64,000 nucleotides of DNA from Branchiostoma floridae (GCF_000003815.2 NC_049987.1:7448114-7512113); one strand, 5' to 3'; positions 12,601 through 24,727 are shown, counted from the stretch's first letter. Made by a program: numbers and translations. Notes: a model not told the origin generated them from the letters alone.

Positions 12601-15600
12601 TGACAGATTTAAAAATGTAAAATAACAAGATGGAATCACAAACAATGAGTGGGACTGAAGCAAATGGAGACAGCACTGGTTTGAAGTGAAAAGTGCAGCC
12701 ATGACCACTTCATCAATGAATCAATCAATCTTTTCGGGTTACATGGCAACTTCAAGAATACTACATGTACAGTGTACCTACCCCACAGTACTCTTCTCCA
12801 TTGAAGATCTGGGGAGGGAGAGGTTTTCCCTTCTCAGGCTGTTTGCTGTTTGTCCACATGAACTGTCTGGCGTCGTCATCGATAGACACGTCGATCATCT
12901 CATGTTCGATTTTCATCCCTCCTATGATGTCGAGCACATCCTGCTGGTGCTTCCTTAACTGTTGAACAAAAACAAACCAGTTAAACAACACGTCAACATC
13001 TCATTAGGCTTAACAATTTTAAAGTTGACAGGAGACGTGAATGTTTCTTCCCAGTCATAATACAAGGGGGTAGGCAGACAGAAAACAGAACAAGTACATG
13101 TATATTTTCACGCTGATGGTAGTTTCAAGTTTTCAGCTTTACAGCAAAAGCCATGAACATTTATATATAGAGAGAGAGAGCCACTGAGAAAATTTCAACA
13201 GTTTCAATATTTTCCATTGCACCTTGAAACACTGGAAACATCCAATTATTTTCCTCTCATTTCCATGGACTTGAACTGAAAGCTCGTCTGAAGCAATTCT
13301 CATGCATTTTACTCAATCACCTCATTAGAGTGTTATGCAATTATACCACATATTGATGCTGGAGCAATACAACAAAGGATGCAAAAGGACATTATCAGTA
13401 AACTGTCAAGCTCAATTACTGCTACAAATTTTGAAATCAGCATTGTCCAAATCCACTGAGTGTACCTCTGTAAACTCAATATGAATCCAAATATATCTGT
13501 AAATAATTATTTAAAGTCACAACACAACATGTTTACTTTCAAACTTCTGGTAATTACACAAGCTAAACGACACCATCTATAGCTACCTCATGATATGGCC
13601 AGAAGTAATCTATTAAATTGATTTTCTTTAATACCAAGCTCAGAGAGAATGTACCACTTTTAGTGGGATTACAACTGTGATGATTTCCATTAACTTTGTA
13701 GGACACGCCTGGGAGGGGATGTAACTTGCAGATAATAAAGGAGCAGCAGTAAGTGACATGCAGACAACAGTGTTTGATGACTTGAGTGGGGATGTGGGGA
13801 CCAATTCATCATGACAGGTGCCTCAGGACAAATCCTCTTACTTAGTTTTACTACTACTATTACACTGCCTGCATTGCAGTTTAGCAGTTAACATGTAGTC
13901 TAACCTTTGACTATCATGTTACTCCAACGTTTAGTTCACTTTCCTGTAGTTGTTCCAATGAACATTGAAATATATGTGGTGGCTTGGGTATAAAAGAATG
14001 CTGAAAATTATGCATGTTTTGCCACATACTTTGTGCTGAATAAACAACTGACAAATTAAGAGGACCTAAAGAAATTCCACACATTTCTCACAGTATTGTC
14101 TTCCTACATGGCTGCCTAACAACTTTTCTTCCTGATTCTAATGTCATTATTACTCTCCAAGCAGAGGTTAGGCTACAGCTTCTTTTGGGGCAATTTTATT
14201 AGGTTTTCTAAATTCTATTTTGTTTGGGCTTGTTTTTGCTTAACCCCAGCCAAACAGTGGATAAAGAGGAAAAACTGATGAGTGATAAACTGGAAAGTGC
14301 AATGAAAAAAAAGAGGCTCTAAACAAGCCAGGCCTTAACGTCTGCTTGGAGAGCATGTTATTACAAGATGGTTGGAAGAACAGGATTTGGTCCACATTCT
14401 CCGCCTACATGTCTAGACAATGAATGACAAAATTGTTTTGCACCCTGCTACATGCCTACAACATACAAAGCAAGTGTACTATCCAGATGGCAGTTTAACA
14501 TTTATACAACAGGTTCAGACCTCTGGAGTCTTTCATTTAGAAAATACACCACAAACAGAGCCAGACAGCCAAGACAGATACCTGAGCAGTGAAAACTGTT
14601 GTTTTTGCATTTGGACAAAAAGGAAGTATGGTCTCTGGACTCTCAATGTTTACACTTGTGATCCCCACATGACTGAGAAGGTTAAGAGGTGACGTCAGCA
14701 ACCAAAACATCTTTTGTTCCAGTAATGGCTGTAATGATGGGGTCTCAGGAAGAACAGACGCTGATTACCTGCAACAATGGGAAACCTAAGGGCAGAGCAT
14801 ACACTGGGAAGTATGTGCGATGGAGTGTATCTATCAACACATGAGCAATGTTTTTGTGATGCCAACACCACAGGAGTACTGCTGTTGGTATCATTCTAAA
14901 TCTGCGAAATATACATTGAAATGTTAACGTCTGCAGAGATTTGATAAGCCAATCTCTAGCACAGAGCATACACTGGGATATGTGCAATGGTGCGTAATTA
15001 TCAACACATGAAGAACTTAATTGAGCGACAATTGTAGCAGGTACACGAACAATGTTTTTGTGATGCCAACACCACAGAAATACTGCTGTTGATAGTATTC
15101 TAAAATTGTGGAAAATACATTGAAATGTTAACATCTGAAGGGATTTTATGACCCAATCTCTAGCGAAATCCTGCCTCACAGCTGACGGAAGTAAGGTTTG
15201 GATCACTTCAGACGTTAGACTTCCTCTGTGGACTAATATGGCCCTGTTCTATTTTTCTGTGCTAGCTTATCGTGCAATCTTCCACTGTTTCTGGTCCCTT
15301 GGGCTTCTGTAAGATGGGTACTTGAGACCATAGGCAACCTGACTAGAGAGGAATACCAGAAAGCTACGTTTTATGGGACAAGATCGGTTTGTTTACAAAA
15401 TATGCGAAGGGTCCATATAACGTCTGACAGATAACGTACAATTTACACGCATCTTGTCCGTGATTATATTTGATCTGGAAAGATAAACGAAGCACGGCTA
15501 CGATCTGTGGTACATGCAAATAATTGCCATTCCGATCCAGTCTCATTGCTCGCAAGGGAGGGGGAGGGGGGCGACAGAAATATCCTGTTCCAAAAACTTG

Positions 15601-15879
15601 ACACAGGTCACTTACTTTCAAATCATGACCTGACGGGTTTGTTTACCAATAAATGCAATCAAATAAAAGCCTAATTAAAACATATAAGCCATATTGCTGT
15701 TGCGAGTATTGCAACTGCATTTCATACGAGCTAATCCAATACAGTCATAGGCTATACCAAATCCTTGTTTAATAGTACATGTATGCGGAAGTTTCTAGCA
15801 GAAGCCCCTCCCAACATCCTACCTGAGTTGAGGCGGAAACGCCAGTTATATAGACCTTGATCACCATCTTCTTCGTCAT
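9679..15879 (-). CDS. SH3BGR: SH3 domain-binding glutamic acid-rich protein (SH3BGR family)
   Basis: Three coding exons: 15823-15879 (ATG at 15879), 12782-12958 and 9679-9933 (TAG at 9679-9681). All junctions are phase 0 with GT-AG sites, giving 162 residues. Exon 1 encodes MTKKMVIKVYITGVSAST, the first strand typical of the family. Exon 2 carries the thioredoxin-like core (KHQQDVLDIIGG, MWTN, KPLPPQIFNGEEYCG). Exon 3 begins GWEEFEVAKENEQVYDFLKL and then becomes a tail of about 50 residues made almost entirely of Glu, Lys and Thr. The family adopts a thioredoxin fold without the CxxC redox pair and has a proline-rich PLPPQIF segment linked to SH3/EVH1 binding. The protein is cytoplasmic and its biochemical role is poorly defined. 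Length is between human SH3BGRL and SH3BGR. The gene is divergent from MTX2 and about 19 kb from an LCA5-like gene. Confidence 0.93.
11025..11746. mobile_element. 722-bp TA-flanked inverted-repeat element
   Basis: The left end GAGTCGATTCCATATTACCG and the right end CGGTGCCTTGGAATTGACTC are imperfect inverted copies. TA flanks both ends. The interior is AT-rich with many short variants of TTCCAACA and TTTGAAC. It lies in intron 2 of the SH3BGR-like gene. A relative of similar length is at 30903-31608. TA flanks suggest a Tc1/mariner-type mobiliser (inference). Confidence 0.7.
14151..14355. mobile_element. MITE of the CTCCAAGCAGAGG family (205 bp)
   Basis: The ends are TACTCTCCAAGCAGAGGTTA and AACGTCTGCTTGGAGAGCA. 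The flanks TGTCATTA and TGTTATTA are near-direct repeats. It lies in intron 1 of the SH3BGR-like gene. Confidence 0.75.
14800..15165. repeat. Diverged tandem duplication of about 190 bp
   Basis: Two copies share CATACACTGGGA, TATCAACACATGA, AATGTTTTTGTGATGCCAAC, CTGCTGTTG, ACATTGAAATGTTAAC and CCAATCTCTAGC in the same order. The minus strand is open for 153 codons across both copies (14745-15206). It lies in intron 1 of the SH3BGR-like gene. Confidence 0.75.
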
Positions 15880-17499
15880 AGATTACGGAGAGAAGCCGCA
15901 GCAAAGCCTGCAGACCGGCACGAGCTGAGAATCGAGCTTGAAGTGTCGCCGATGGCTCCGATGTCTGGCGGATTGTAATCGGCTTGCCCTAACCCCAAAA
16001 TGGACGATCGCGTCTCTCACTTCCTGTATTGGTCAAAGCGAGGCTGGTGCGGTGACGTCACAGGCTTCAAATTTCAGCGCGTTTTCAGACGTCGACAAGA
16101 ACTTTGAGGAAAGAAAGTTTCTAACAAAGAAAAGTGAAAACTGATTAATAAAATGTATGGGGAGCATTTCTCACTGACAATTGCACAATATAACATTAAA
16201 ATGTTCAAACAAACTTAAAAGTTTTGGCGACGTCCCAATATGATCGAACAATGGACGTACGGCGTTCACAAAACCTCTGTGACATCACAATCGCGTTGAC
16301 AGCACTTGTTTGTATTTATCAAAATAGAATATGTCTTAAGAAATATTCTCTGGGTCTTAACAGGTCTAACAAGAAAGTTTTGGTGCAGTTGAATAACGGT
16401 GAAGGTTAGTCATAATTCGCTCTTTTTACCTGATCCATTCCCACTGCTAATACTGGCGTGACGGTATTGTTAGTCTCAGTTTAGCAACATATCAGCTCTG
16501 ACATCTTCAAAGTGAAAATGTGTTTTCTATGGATGAGTTGGTAAAAAGGTTCCTCTTCCTTTTTTTTCTATTAGGGGCTTGCTAGCGCCTTTTGATAAAT
16601 ACAAACTTCGTACGGGCAATTTCACCAAAATGTCCTACAGGTATAACTTATATGTAGATTGATCATTGATTTGTAGTGAATTCTCCATCTCCTTTTTCAG
16701 GTTCCTGGCACCCTTAATGAAATTCAATTTTATTGCTTAAAATCAATCCCATACATTACTTTTTACTATACCATATCTAACCCTAAAGTCCAAGCAGATC
16801 CTAGGGTGTCCAATGAACACCCCTAGGCCTAATATCCAAGCAGATCCTACGGTAGCATAAGACAGTATCAAAAACTGTGCATCAAAGGGTTGTAGCCTGC
16901 CTAGGAGTGTGCATTGGCTACCGAAGGAACTATTTATCATCTTATACTACCGTAGGATCTGCTTGGAGATTGGTCCTTGGTCGGCTACACTTCTTTGCCA
17001 GCTTTTGATACTATCTTATGCTACAATAGGATCTGCTTGGAGATTAATCTAAACTATCATCCCTAAACTACAAGTAACGATCTACCCCTCTGCATAGTCA
17101 CCTTGGGGGGAAGACGGGAAAAGGGCACCGCCGTCTATTTTGATTCACCCCGTTATGGGGTCTACCCCTCTCATGTTGCGACCTTTACCGCCCACATTTG
17201 CCATCTGCCATGCATCTACAGCCTTTCCCTGCCCCGTGTCCTGTGCATAATACCATACATTAGGGTCTACACTGTCGCAAAAGTCTCTCAACAATCTTCA
17301 AAATGTTGAGAAGAAAACTTGCGAACGTGTAGCGAGTAAAAATACCGTCTAGCTTATAACTGAATGTTTTGGTTTCATTGTTGAAGTTGGATGTGTTACT
17401 GTGTAGGTTCACGGCACCCCTACCTGCGTGAGTTGATGGTTCACCCCCCGTGTTAAGGGCACTGTCCTGCGCAGGAGGGCCGAGGAGTCGTCTGCCATC
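15880..17499. promoter_or_regulatory. Divergent intergenic region between SH3BGR-like and MTX2
   Basis: This 1.6-kb interval separates the two start codons, so it must hold both 5' UTRs and promoters unless there are distant non-coding exons. CpG-bearing sequence is concentrated at 15880-16100 and 17400-17499, next to each start. Between them, at about 16790-17050, are inverted copies of CCAAGCAGATCCTA, a MITE-like array. I see no clear TATA box. Confidence 0.5.
16786..17050. mobile_element. Nested MITE-like inverted repeats (CCAAGCAGATCCTA)
   Basis: CCAAGCAGATCCTA occurs twice directly (about 16789 and 16840), and its complement TAGGATCTGCTTGG occurs at about 16952 and 17027. Inner arms CATAAGACAGTATCAAAA and TTTTGATACTATCTTATG are also complementary. 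A short relative lies at 39416-39498. This looks like one element inserted in or fused to another. Confidence 0.7.
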
Positions 17500-19099
17500 A
17501 TGCCTGCCTTCGTGTCCGAAGCGGCGGTGTCACACAACGCACGTAAGTACTAAGTAAACGTTACCAGTCCTGGCTAACGACAAGAACAACATTATCCCAG
17601 GCAGTTAGTGCTGGCAACAGAGCTGTGACTTGTGGATAACCTGGACAGTGGACTGAGTTATAGAACTCATGGATGACGCCATGTCCCCTGTGCTGTCGCA
17701 AGGTCGAATCACAAGACACCACTTAACTTAAGAGCAGTCCCACAATTTCATCCCAAACGTTCAGTTATTAAGTAGCAAACAACCGAGGCATTACACACAT
17801 ATGTGTTCCCTTAAACGACTATAAAAGATATAGATGCATTGTCATAAACAAGATGAAGATGTTGTGAAATACAATATGGACGGCTAGACCGGCCACTAAC
17901 TTTCTATGGAGAACCAAAGAAACATGCCCATTTGCAGTCCATGTACCATCAGTATATGGCGACCCGCTCCCACAGTGCCGAAACGTCAGGACTCGTCATA
18001 CCGACACAACGTGTAGGTGCCACATGAGTATCTGAAAAACACAGACCGGTAGCCAGCCTGCATGAGTGAACCAATGTCTAGATTGAGAGTTTGTTTTGAA
18101 ACTTGACCTTGACTCAGACTATAGCCAACCCCGCCTCCTATTGACATTCCTCAAGCATACAGTCTGGGTACATAGCGGCTCTACCTAATTACCGAATTGG
18201 CATGTACGCCCACAAAGCACACAAAGGAAAACATATGTCTGACATCCTGGCAGGTCTGATCTGTGGCTAGCTCCAGTGCGGACGGTCACGTCTAACAGCA
18301 CAACACCCACGCTGTGTTAGTGATATAGTTTTACTAGAAATGCAATATTTGCAAGCAAATACATAATGTTTACCTTTCCATGGTCTACCCTGACAAATTA
18401 ATGCTCTGTTTAATTTTACTCTAGCATATAAGTTTACCACCCCCCCAAACCTGTCCTGCCACTTGCTACATAATGTTATCGAACATCACAGGGTGTCTGC
18501 TACATCTCCAGGGACTATGTTGACAGTCGTCTGGTCCAGGTCACTGAACTATTTGTTTGGGGAAGACGAAGGATACACAGAGATAAAACAACATGTTCCC
18601 TTTCTATTCCGCGAAGGTGAACCTGGTTAAAAAGAATTCTCTTATATCCTATATTCTACCAACCTGATGAAACTATTTTCGGAAATGATTAAAACCAACG
18701 TTACGGGAATACGTTATGAACGTGATGATCATTCCACTCTTTTTGAAAATATAAGTTTTCCTTTGTTATGTTGGCAGCATATATCGATCCACAATGGCCG
18801 CGCGGTGTGCTGCTCTACCAGCCTCTTCCAGGTAGTGTCCTTTCTCCAATCTGATGACTCTGATCTAGATAAATATCAAATGGAGATAAGTGAATTCTCT
18901 TTTTTATTCCTGCATACTTTCAACTTTGGGACAGGTTGGCTTTGTTTGTTTATACATGTAATTATTATTATTTTCTTTTAATTTTTTTCCTTCCGTAGAT
19001 TCACAGATGACACTTAATGACAACGCCAACTGTCTGGCTGTCAAAGTAAGACGATTATATACTGACGTTAAGTTTACTTTTATGTTGTTAGTACCGATA

Positions 19100-19140
<41 letters not shown>

Positions 19141-22100
19141 AAGTCATACTATACGCATGACCGGAAGAAAGGTGACAGAGGCTCGTGCATAGAATACAGC
19201 AATCGTCAACCATTTATTGAAAAGGAGGTGCTGTCTTGCCCTGCTTGTGTTACACTATAATTTCTGTTGTCAATTAACACGGCCATGCTGTGAAAGCTCA
19301 AAACTAGTAAACCATGATCGACTATAATGTGACTCACAAAGATCTCATCCTTTACGAAATGTTGCTACACGACACCTTTGGGATAGGTTTATCACTTCAG
19401 ATTTGATACTTGAAAATTACAATTGTGTACCTTATGTTATACGTTACTAGACTCTGCTACACATGAACGACCTGGACTTCGAAGTGGCACCGAGGACGAA
19501 TGCCGAGGATATGTCGCCTACAGGTATAGTTCCTATTGACCATAAAGGCATTAACTATCAACTTTGGCTTTGTACTTTATGCTTGTGCCTATACTTTAGT
19601 ACATAACCATACTATACATACATACAAGATTGCGCGAAGTTACACATTTACATACCGTTACAGGGGGCCATTCTTTCTTCACTGGCTTGTCTTTATTACT
19701 TGACTCACAAGGCACTGTCTTGAAAAATTACATAACAGGCAGCATTCGAATATTCTCGAATCATGCCCCAAACTACTAGAATGTCAACAGCAGAAAACCA
19801 ACAATTCAATATGAAAGTAAACTTTTTAGTGCTCTTACTATACACCAGTCTATATAAATAATGAACGCTCCCTCACACCTGCCGTTTTCCCGACAGGTAA
19901 GGTCCCGTTCCTGCGGGCGGAGGAACACCTGGTGGCGGAGTGGGAGCCCATCATGGCGTTTGTCAACGCCAAGGTAAGAACAAGGACAATACTTGACAAG
20001 ACAGTTAAAGGTAGGCGCATAGTGCGTTTACGAAGCCGTAGGTGCAATGGGTAGGTATCCGCTGTCTAGGGAGGGCGGAACGCGTCCCTAACAGATCCTT
20101 CATTGCACCTCCCCAACCTAAGTCAGGTGCCCAGCGGAGTAAGAAAAGCTATGTTAAGTGCCTTTCCCAACGACACACCACCATTTGATCTCTTATCCAT
20201 TGGCATAGCCAAGTACTTGTAGAACATTTGAGATATTGACAAGTTCGACCTAAGTAGTATCACAAGTTTATGTATCAAAGACAGCATCTTCTTTTAGTCA
20301 TATTGACAAATACATACGGCTTGAGAAAAAAAACGAGCAAGAAAGTGATGATTGCTTTTTTAATCGTTCGACAGAAGTACAATCTGGGGAGCCATCTGGA
20401 GTTGTGGCAGAAGGCTGAGATGAAAGCCTACATGTCGATGGTGGAGAATGTTCTCAAACCGGCAGAGGTACGATCTGGGGTACTGAGTGTTTAGTGGGGA
20501 GGTCAACTTGCCGGACTGAACAGTTTTAACTTTAAAAAGCTAAGCCATGATAGCATGAAGGCTGCCATTCGACATAACACGTGACCGTAATACTACTATA
20601 GAAAAACTAAACTTAAGCTGACCAAAACTTCAAGTAAATTGGACTTATCCCACATTTTCGGCCGACACCGTCAACCTTGTTCAAGGAATGGACCCGTCTA
20701 CTGCATCTTCCGGTGTAATAGACGCGTCACTGGGAACTTTCATGCAAGGACCCCTTGAGTAGTTGCTATTTGGCGTTGACCCTAATACTGTATAATTTCC
20801 CCGGCGTAAAAGGTACACATGTGCCGGACGCATGGTTGAGATTGTCATGTTCATGTCAATGCGAGGCAAACGGATTACATACCTTATTGATGATTAACAT
20901 GTTTTCATCCCTCTACAGCTGTGGTCATCATGGTGTGACGAAGAAACGGCATATCAGGTAGGCGCTTAACATATTGGCCATTTGACGCGTGTAATGATAC
21001 TTTAATCGTGTACAACGTATCAAGGGACAATTTTTCATGTAATATGAGTGTCAGTTTCCACTAAAACACAGTTCGCCAGTACATGTATTTCAAAAGCTGG
21101 ATGATTCTCTTTGAACACAGTTCAGCACCAAGGACGGGGCATGTTGCAAAAGTAATTCCTGTACTTTTATGTTCACGGTTTTCACGGTGTAAACCTGACA
21201 CCTGTTAGGTATCATTACGTATAACAATTAATTCGCCGACTTTTTTTACACGCAACTGCTGACACCTTGAACATTTAGTTCCGAGAACAAGTTAAATTTT
21301 CTCAGACAGTGAAAGTTTGGCACGTAGAAGACGTGTATGCGTGCGTGTGTGTATGAGGTAGAGAGAGAGAAAGAGAGGGAGAAGAGCGTTCAAGTCTAGG
21401 TTCAAAATCATGGACATCTGCGACGCCCTATCCGCATTACCTTCGAAAAATCACGGTTTGTCCCCACATGACCAACCCCTCCCACTCCCTCCAGGTGACG
21501 AAGCCCCGTTACGGGTCGCCCTACCCCTGGCCGTTGAACAGTCTGTTGGCACGGAGGAAACAGCGGGCTGTCTGGACCATCATGACGGCGCTGGGCTGGA
21601 GGGACAAGACTGCGCAGCAGGTACGAGTTGAATGTTTCAGGTCGAACGTCTAGCGCCAACCACTTTGCTCACATGACCGCATGCCTAGTTAGCCTTGTTG
21701 TCATTCTGGTTGGCTAGGGATGGTACTCAGCCTGTGATACAGTCCCTCCTAGCATCGGTTCGTTTATTTGGGAATAATTGTTGTTACTAGCCCCAACTAG
21801 GCTCCACATGTCGCTGGAAAATAGTAGAATTTGGTCAAATAGACAGACAGCACTCGCTGTACGTTTGACTGCCTAAACTTCTCTGGCATGTTATCTGTCT
21901 ATTTGGTCATTTTCAACTAGGGGCATGTGGAGCCTGGCAGAGGCTAGTTGTCATCACAATTCCCGACTGTGGCGACACTAACCCACCAGTACTGAAATAA
22001 TTCGGTATCACTATCGTGGAGGACTGCGATTCTATGGTTTTGTAGCATGTTCTCATTAAGTATTTTGTTTCCTGTCAGGTGTATGACGAGGTGAACCGTT

Positions 22101-24449
22101 GTTGCCTGGCCCTGTCCAACAGACTCGGCAGCAGTAACTACTTCTTTGGACACCAGTAAGTGCCCTAAATATTCAAGTTTCCCTCGTTCCTAACTTCGGG
22201 AAGCAGGTTATTCTTTCGGTTGTGTGCGTTTGTGTGTGTTCGTGTGATAGCACGAAAAGGTCTGGATTTATTGTCCGAAGTTGATATTTGGTTTGTGAGT
22301 AGGTGTTGATTACACCTCAGAATTATTAAATTTTGGTGCCCCTAGCCCCTTGTTATGGTACTCCAATGGAATGAACCTGTTTTTGCATGATTTAGTTATA
22401 GAAAATATGGTCACCAAGTTGGAGTGGTTGATAACTCTTGTTTTCCAAGCAGATATTTACTGCTAACATACATGTGTAGTTGTGTACGTATCTTCTGTAT
22501 CAACCGTGCTCCCTGTGTGTTTCAGTCAACCAAACAAAGCCATCAACGGAACAAAGACCCCTCTAAAGAGACAGCAAGCTGAGGACAAGGCACAAGAACC
22601 TGAGTCGGAAAGCCAACAGAAAGCGCCGTCTGATGGAAACAAGATAAAAAGCAAGCTGGGCGGAAGGCGAAGGTATGTCATCCTGTAACACACGTACAGC
22701 CCCCTTTGACATGCCTTTTACCTTCGTGAAACATTGAGGTATTGTTTTAGTTGTGTCTGTCTGTTTCCGCATACTTGTGCTCGGTACCCTCTGGATGGAT
22801 TGTAATACGTGGATAGGCGTGTGGAGGTCAAGGTCGAGTTTAGCTCTTCCACCGGCGACTTTCATTGGCACTGCAGCAAAACTTCCGATTTGTGTTTTTT
22901 TGTACTGGACGTTCTAGGGTTTTGATTTTTCAGTGGCAGATACTAATAGCTTTTGATGTCAGAAAGAAGCGTAGATTTGGGCTCCTACTACAGCAGTTGT
23001 CTACATCTCCATCATGGGTTTCATTACGTATTCTTTTCTTTTTAATGCAGATATAGTAGGTAAAATAAGAACATACACTAACAGGTGTCAAATAAGTCGA
23101 CGTTTTTGCAGTCGTAGTTAAATTTCCATATTTTGATTGTCTCTTAGATGGCCCAAAATATACGTGGACAAGCAGAAGTCTGTCGAGGAGATCGAGTTCG
23201 TTGAGAAGACTTACGAGGAGGACGTGGACGGCATCGTGACGGAGTCTGTCTCCACGTCAATCATCGAGCAGAGGCAGGACAAGAAGGAGACAACAGGAGG
23301 AACCGCCGACTCTCTCCGGGCCGCGCGCAACAGAACGGGATCGTCGGCAGGTGGAATCCAGAGGGAGCTGTGGAGGAAAGGAACAACTCCTCAGAGGAGA
23401 ACGCGTCCCGTGTCGGCCGGGAAAACCAGATCAACTCTGCCGTCAAGGCGGAGAAAGAGTTGAAGGCACAGACGGACCAGAAGTTTGACGGCAACACGCC
23501 ACAGCAGAATGGTTCAGTCATCAATAAAGATGGTAACAAAGATGGTGGCGACGGGAAGGGTTTGGGAGCCCAGAAAACGGCCAACGGCTCTGTGTCGGCT
23601 CGGCAGAACGGCAGATACAGCCCGCAGAGCAGTAGGGACGTGTTCGCTATGGTACATCAGGAGGAGAGGGATGATGGCACCAAGTAAGTTATCTGTGGCT
23701 AGACGTTAAGCTTGTCTCGCCTTAGCATGAAAGTTCATCTAAGTAGGTAGAATTCATTATAAAGAGATAAACTGTTTTCCAACTAAAGAATTGGACTCAC
23801 TCAGTCTTCTTCAGCTGAGTGTGGAGATGGCTGGGTGAGTCAGTAGAACATTTTGATCCAATCGCTTTGGACACGTGACTTTCTGCACACGTGACGTCAG
23901 CAATCGGTCAAATGTCGTCGGAAGTCGAAATCACCACCTTCCCGGTCTTTCCTCGCCAATTCTGGAAGAAGAGATAAACGGATTTATAAATACCGTTTTG
24001 GTCGAAGCATCTTGTCGTTTTGTCACTGAAACTTGTGTTTTATGAAATGAAATGTATTCAATTAACTGTCTGGAAAAAAAAAACTATGCTTCTTGCTGAT
24101 GGCAAAGGAGTATATTTTAATAGACGCTTCTCTTCGTTTTTTAACAATACCCACTTCACACCACTTACATCAACGGGCGTGCTCGTCTTTCTGAAGCACA
24201 AAGCTGTACGCAACTTAGTTATCTTTGTATTCCATACGAAAAGTGATTTTGTTGACGATTTTGATGTATCTTTGCCCCACCAGGCCCACCGAGCTGGACG
24301 CGTTAGTGTTCGGCCACCTCCACTCACTCCTGACGCCTGACCTGAGCCACCCCCGACTGCAGCAAGCCGTCCGGCAGCACGACAACCTCGCCGCATTCTG
24401 TCACAGGGTCGCCACTAAATACTTCAGCCACAAGCGCGACACGCTGTAG
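17500..24449 (+). CDS. MTX2: Metaxin 2, mitochondrial outer-membrane SAM-complex subunit
   Basis: Ten core exons: 17500-17542, 18778-18831, 18999-19045, 19451-19523, 19897-19973, 20375-20467, 20919-20957, 21495-21620, 22079-22155 and 24284-24449 (TAG). They sum to 795 nt, 264 residues, almost the length of human MTX2. All have GT-AG sites and matching phases. Diagnostic segments are NAEDMSPTGKVPFLRAEEHL (thioredoxin-like N-domain), QKAEMKAYMSMVENVL, RYGSPYPWPLNSLLA, YFFGHQ and PTELDALVFGHL (GST-C-like domain). Metaxins work on the cytosolic face of the mitochondrial outer membrane, with SAM50 and MTX1, in beta-barrel insertion. Two more in-phase exons lie between core exons 9 and 12 (see 22526-22672 and 23148-23683); skipping both restores the canonical YFFGHQ-PTELDAL junction. 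A MITE sits 25 bp beyond the stop. Confidence 0.95.
19101..19137. repeat. (TA)n microsatellite
   Basis: Uninterrupted TA dinucleotides just downstream of the MTX2 exon 3 donor (intron 3). Confidence 0.95.
21784..21953. mobile_element. Foldback MITE in MTX2 intron 8
   Basis: The left arm ACTAGCCCCAACTAGGCTCC, followed by ACATG, is complementary to the right arm around CATGTGGAGCCTGGCAGAGG followed by CTAGTTGT. Inner arms GGTCAAATAGACAGA and TCTGTCTATTTGGTC are complementary too. Confidence 0.7.
22526..22672 (+). CDS. MTX2: MTX2 candidate cassette exon 10 (49 codons)
   Basis: A 147-nt exon with acceptor TTTCAG and donor GTATGT, both boundaries phase 2. It can be included or skipped without changing the frame. 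It follows YFFGHQ and encodes a hydrophilic segment (QPNKAINGTKTPLKRQQ, then QEPESESQQK, ending in GGRRR). Vertebrate metaxin 2 has nothing here. I read it as an optional or lineage-specific disordered insert; there is no transcript evidence in the window itself. Confidence 0.65.
23148..23683 (+). CDS. MTX2: MTX2 candidate cassette exon 11, with apparent 1-nt frame break
   Basis: The acceptor CTCTTAG enters in phase 2 and reads WPKIYVDKQKSVEEIEFVEK and onward, an acidic segment. The donor AAGTAAGT leaves in phase 2 only if the frame used at the 3' end (EERNNSSEENASRVGRENQ to QEERDDGTK) is the real one. The two halves are in different frames and the exon is 536 nt, one short of a symmetric 537. 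The simplest reading is one base missing from the assembly, or a real frameshift, somewhere around 23330-23370. A 44-nt GT-AG interval (23351-23394) would also restore the frame but is very short for an intron. The composition (Glu, Lys, Asn, Gly, Ser) suggests a disordered insert of about 179 residues. Confidence 0.6.
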
Positions 24450-24474
24450 CTGGGAACACTTTACGTACCACTGG

Positions 24475-24719
24475 TACTCTCCAAGCAGAAGTTAGGCTCC
24501 GGCTGTTTAATTGACGTTTTTAGGCGTTTTATGGGGCTTTCCATTTTGTACTGAAAAACAGCCGTCTAACAACAACAGAGTCTAACATCTAGTAGACTCC
24601 GGCTGTTTTTTTACGTTAGGCCGCGAGACATAAAGAAAATAGTACAAAATGGAAACCCGATAAAAAAGCCTAAAGAAACGTCAAAAACAGGCGGACTCTA
24701 ACCTCTGCTTGGAGAGTAC
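24475..24719. mobile_element. MITE of the CTCCAAGCAGAGG family just past the MTX2 stop
   Basis: The ends are TACTCTCCAAGCAGAAGTTA and TAACCTCTGCTTGGAGAGTA, with ACCACTGG repeated at 24467-24474 and 24720-24727 (8 bp, as in hAT insertions). Almost the whole 245 bp is self-complementary. The position, 25 bp after the stop, makes it likely to be part of the MTX2 3' UTR. Confidence 0.85.
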
Positions 24720-24727
24720 ACCACTGG

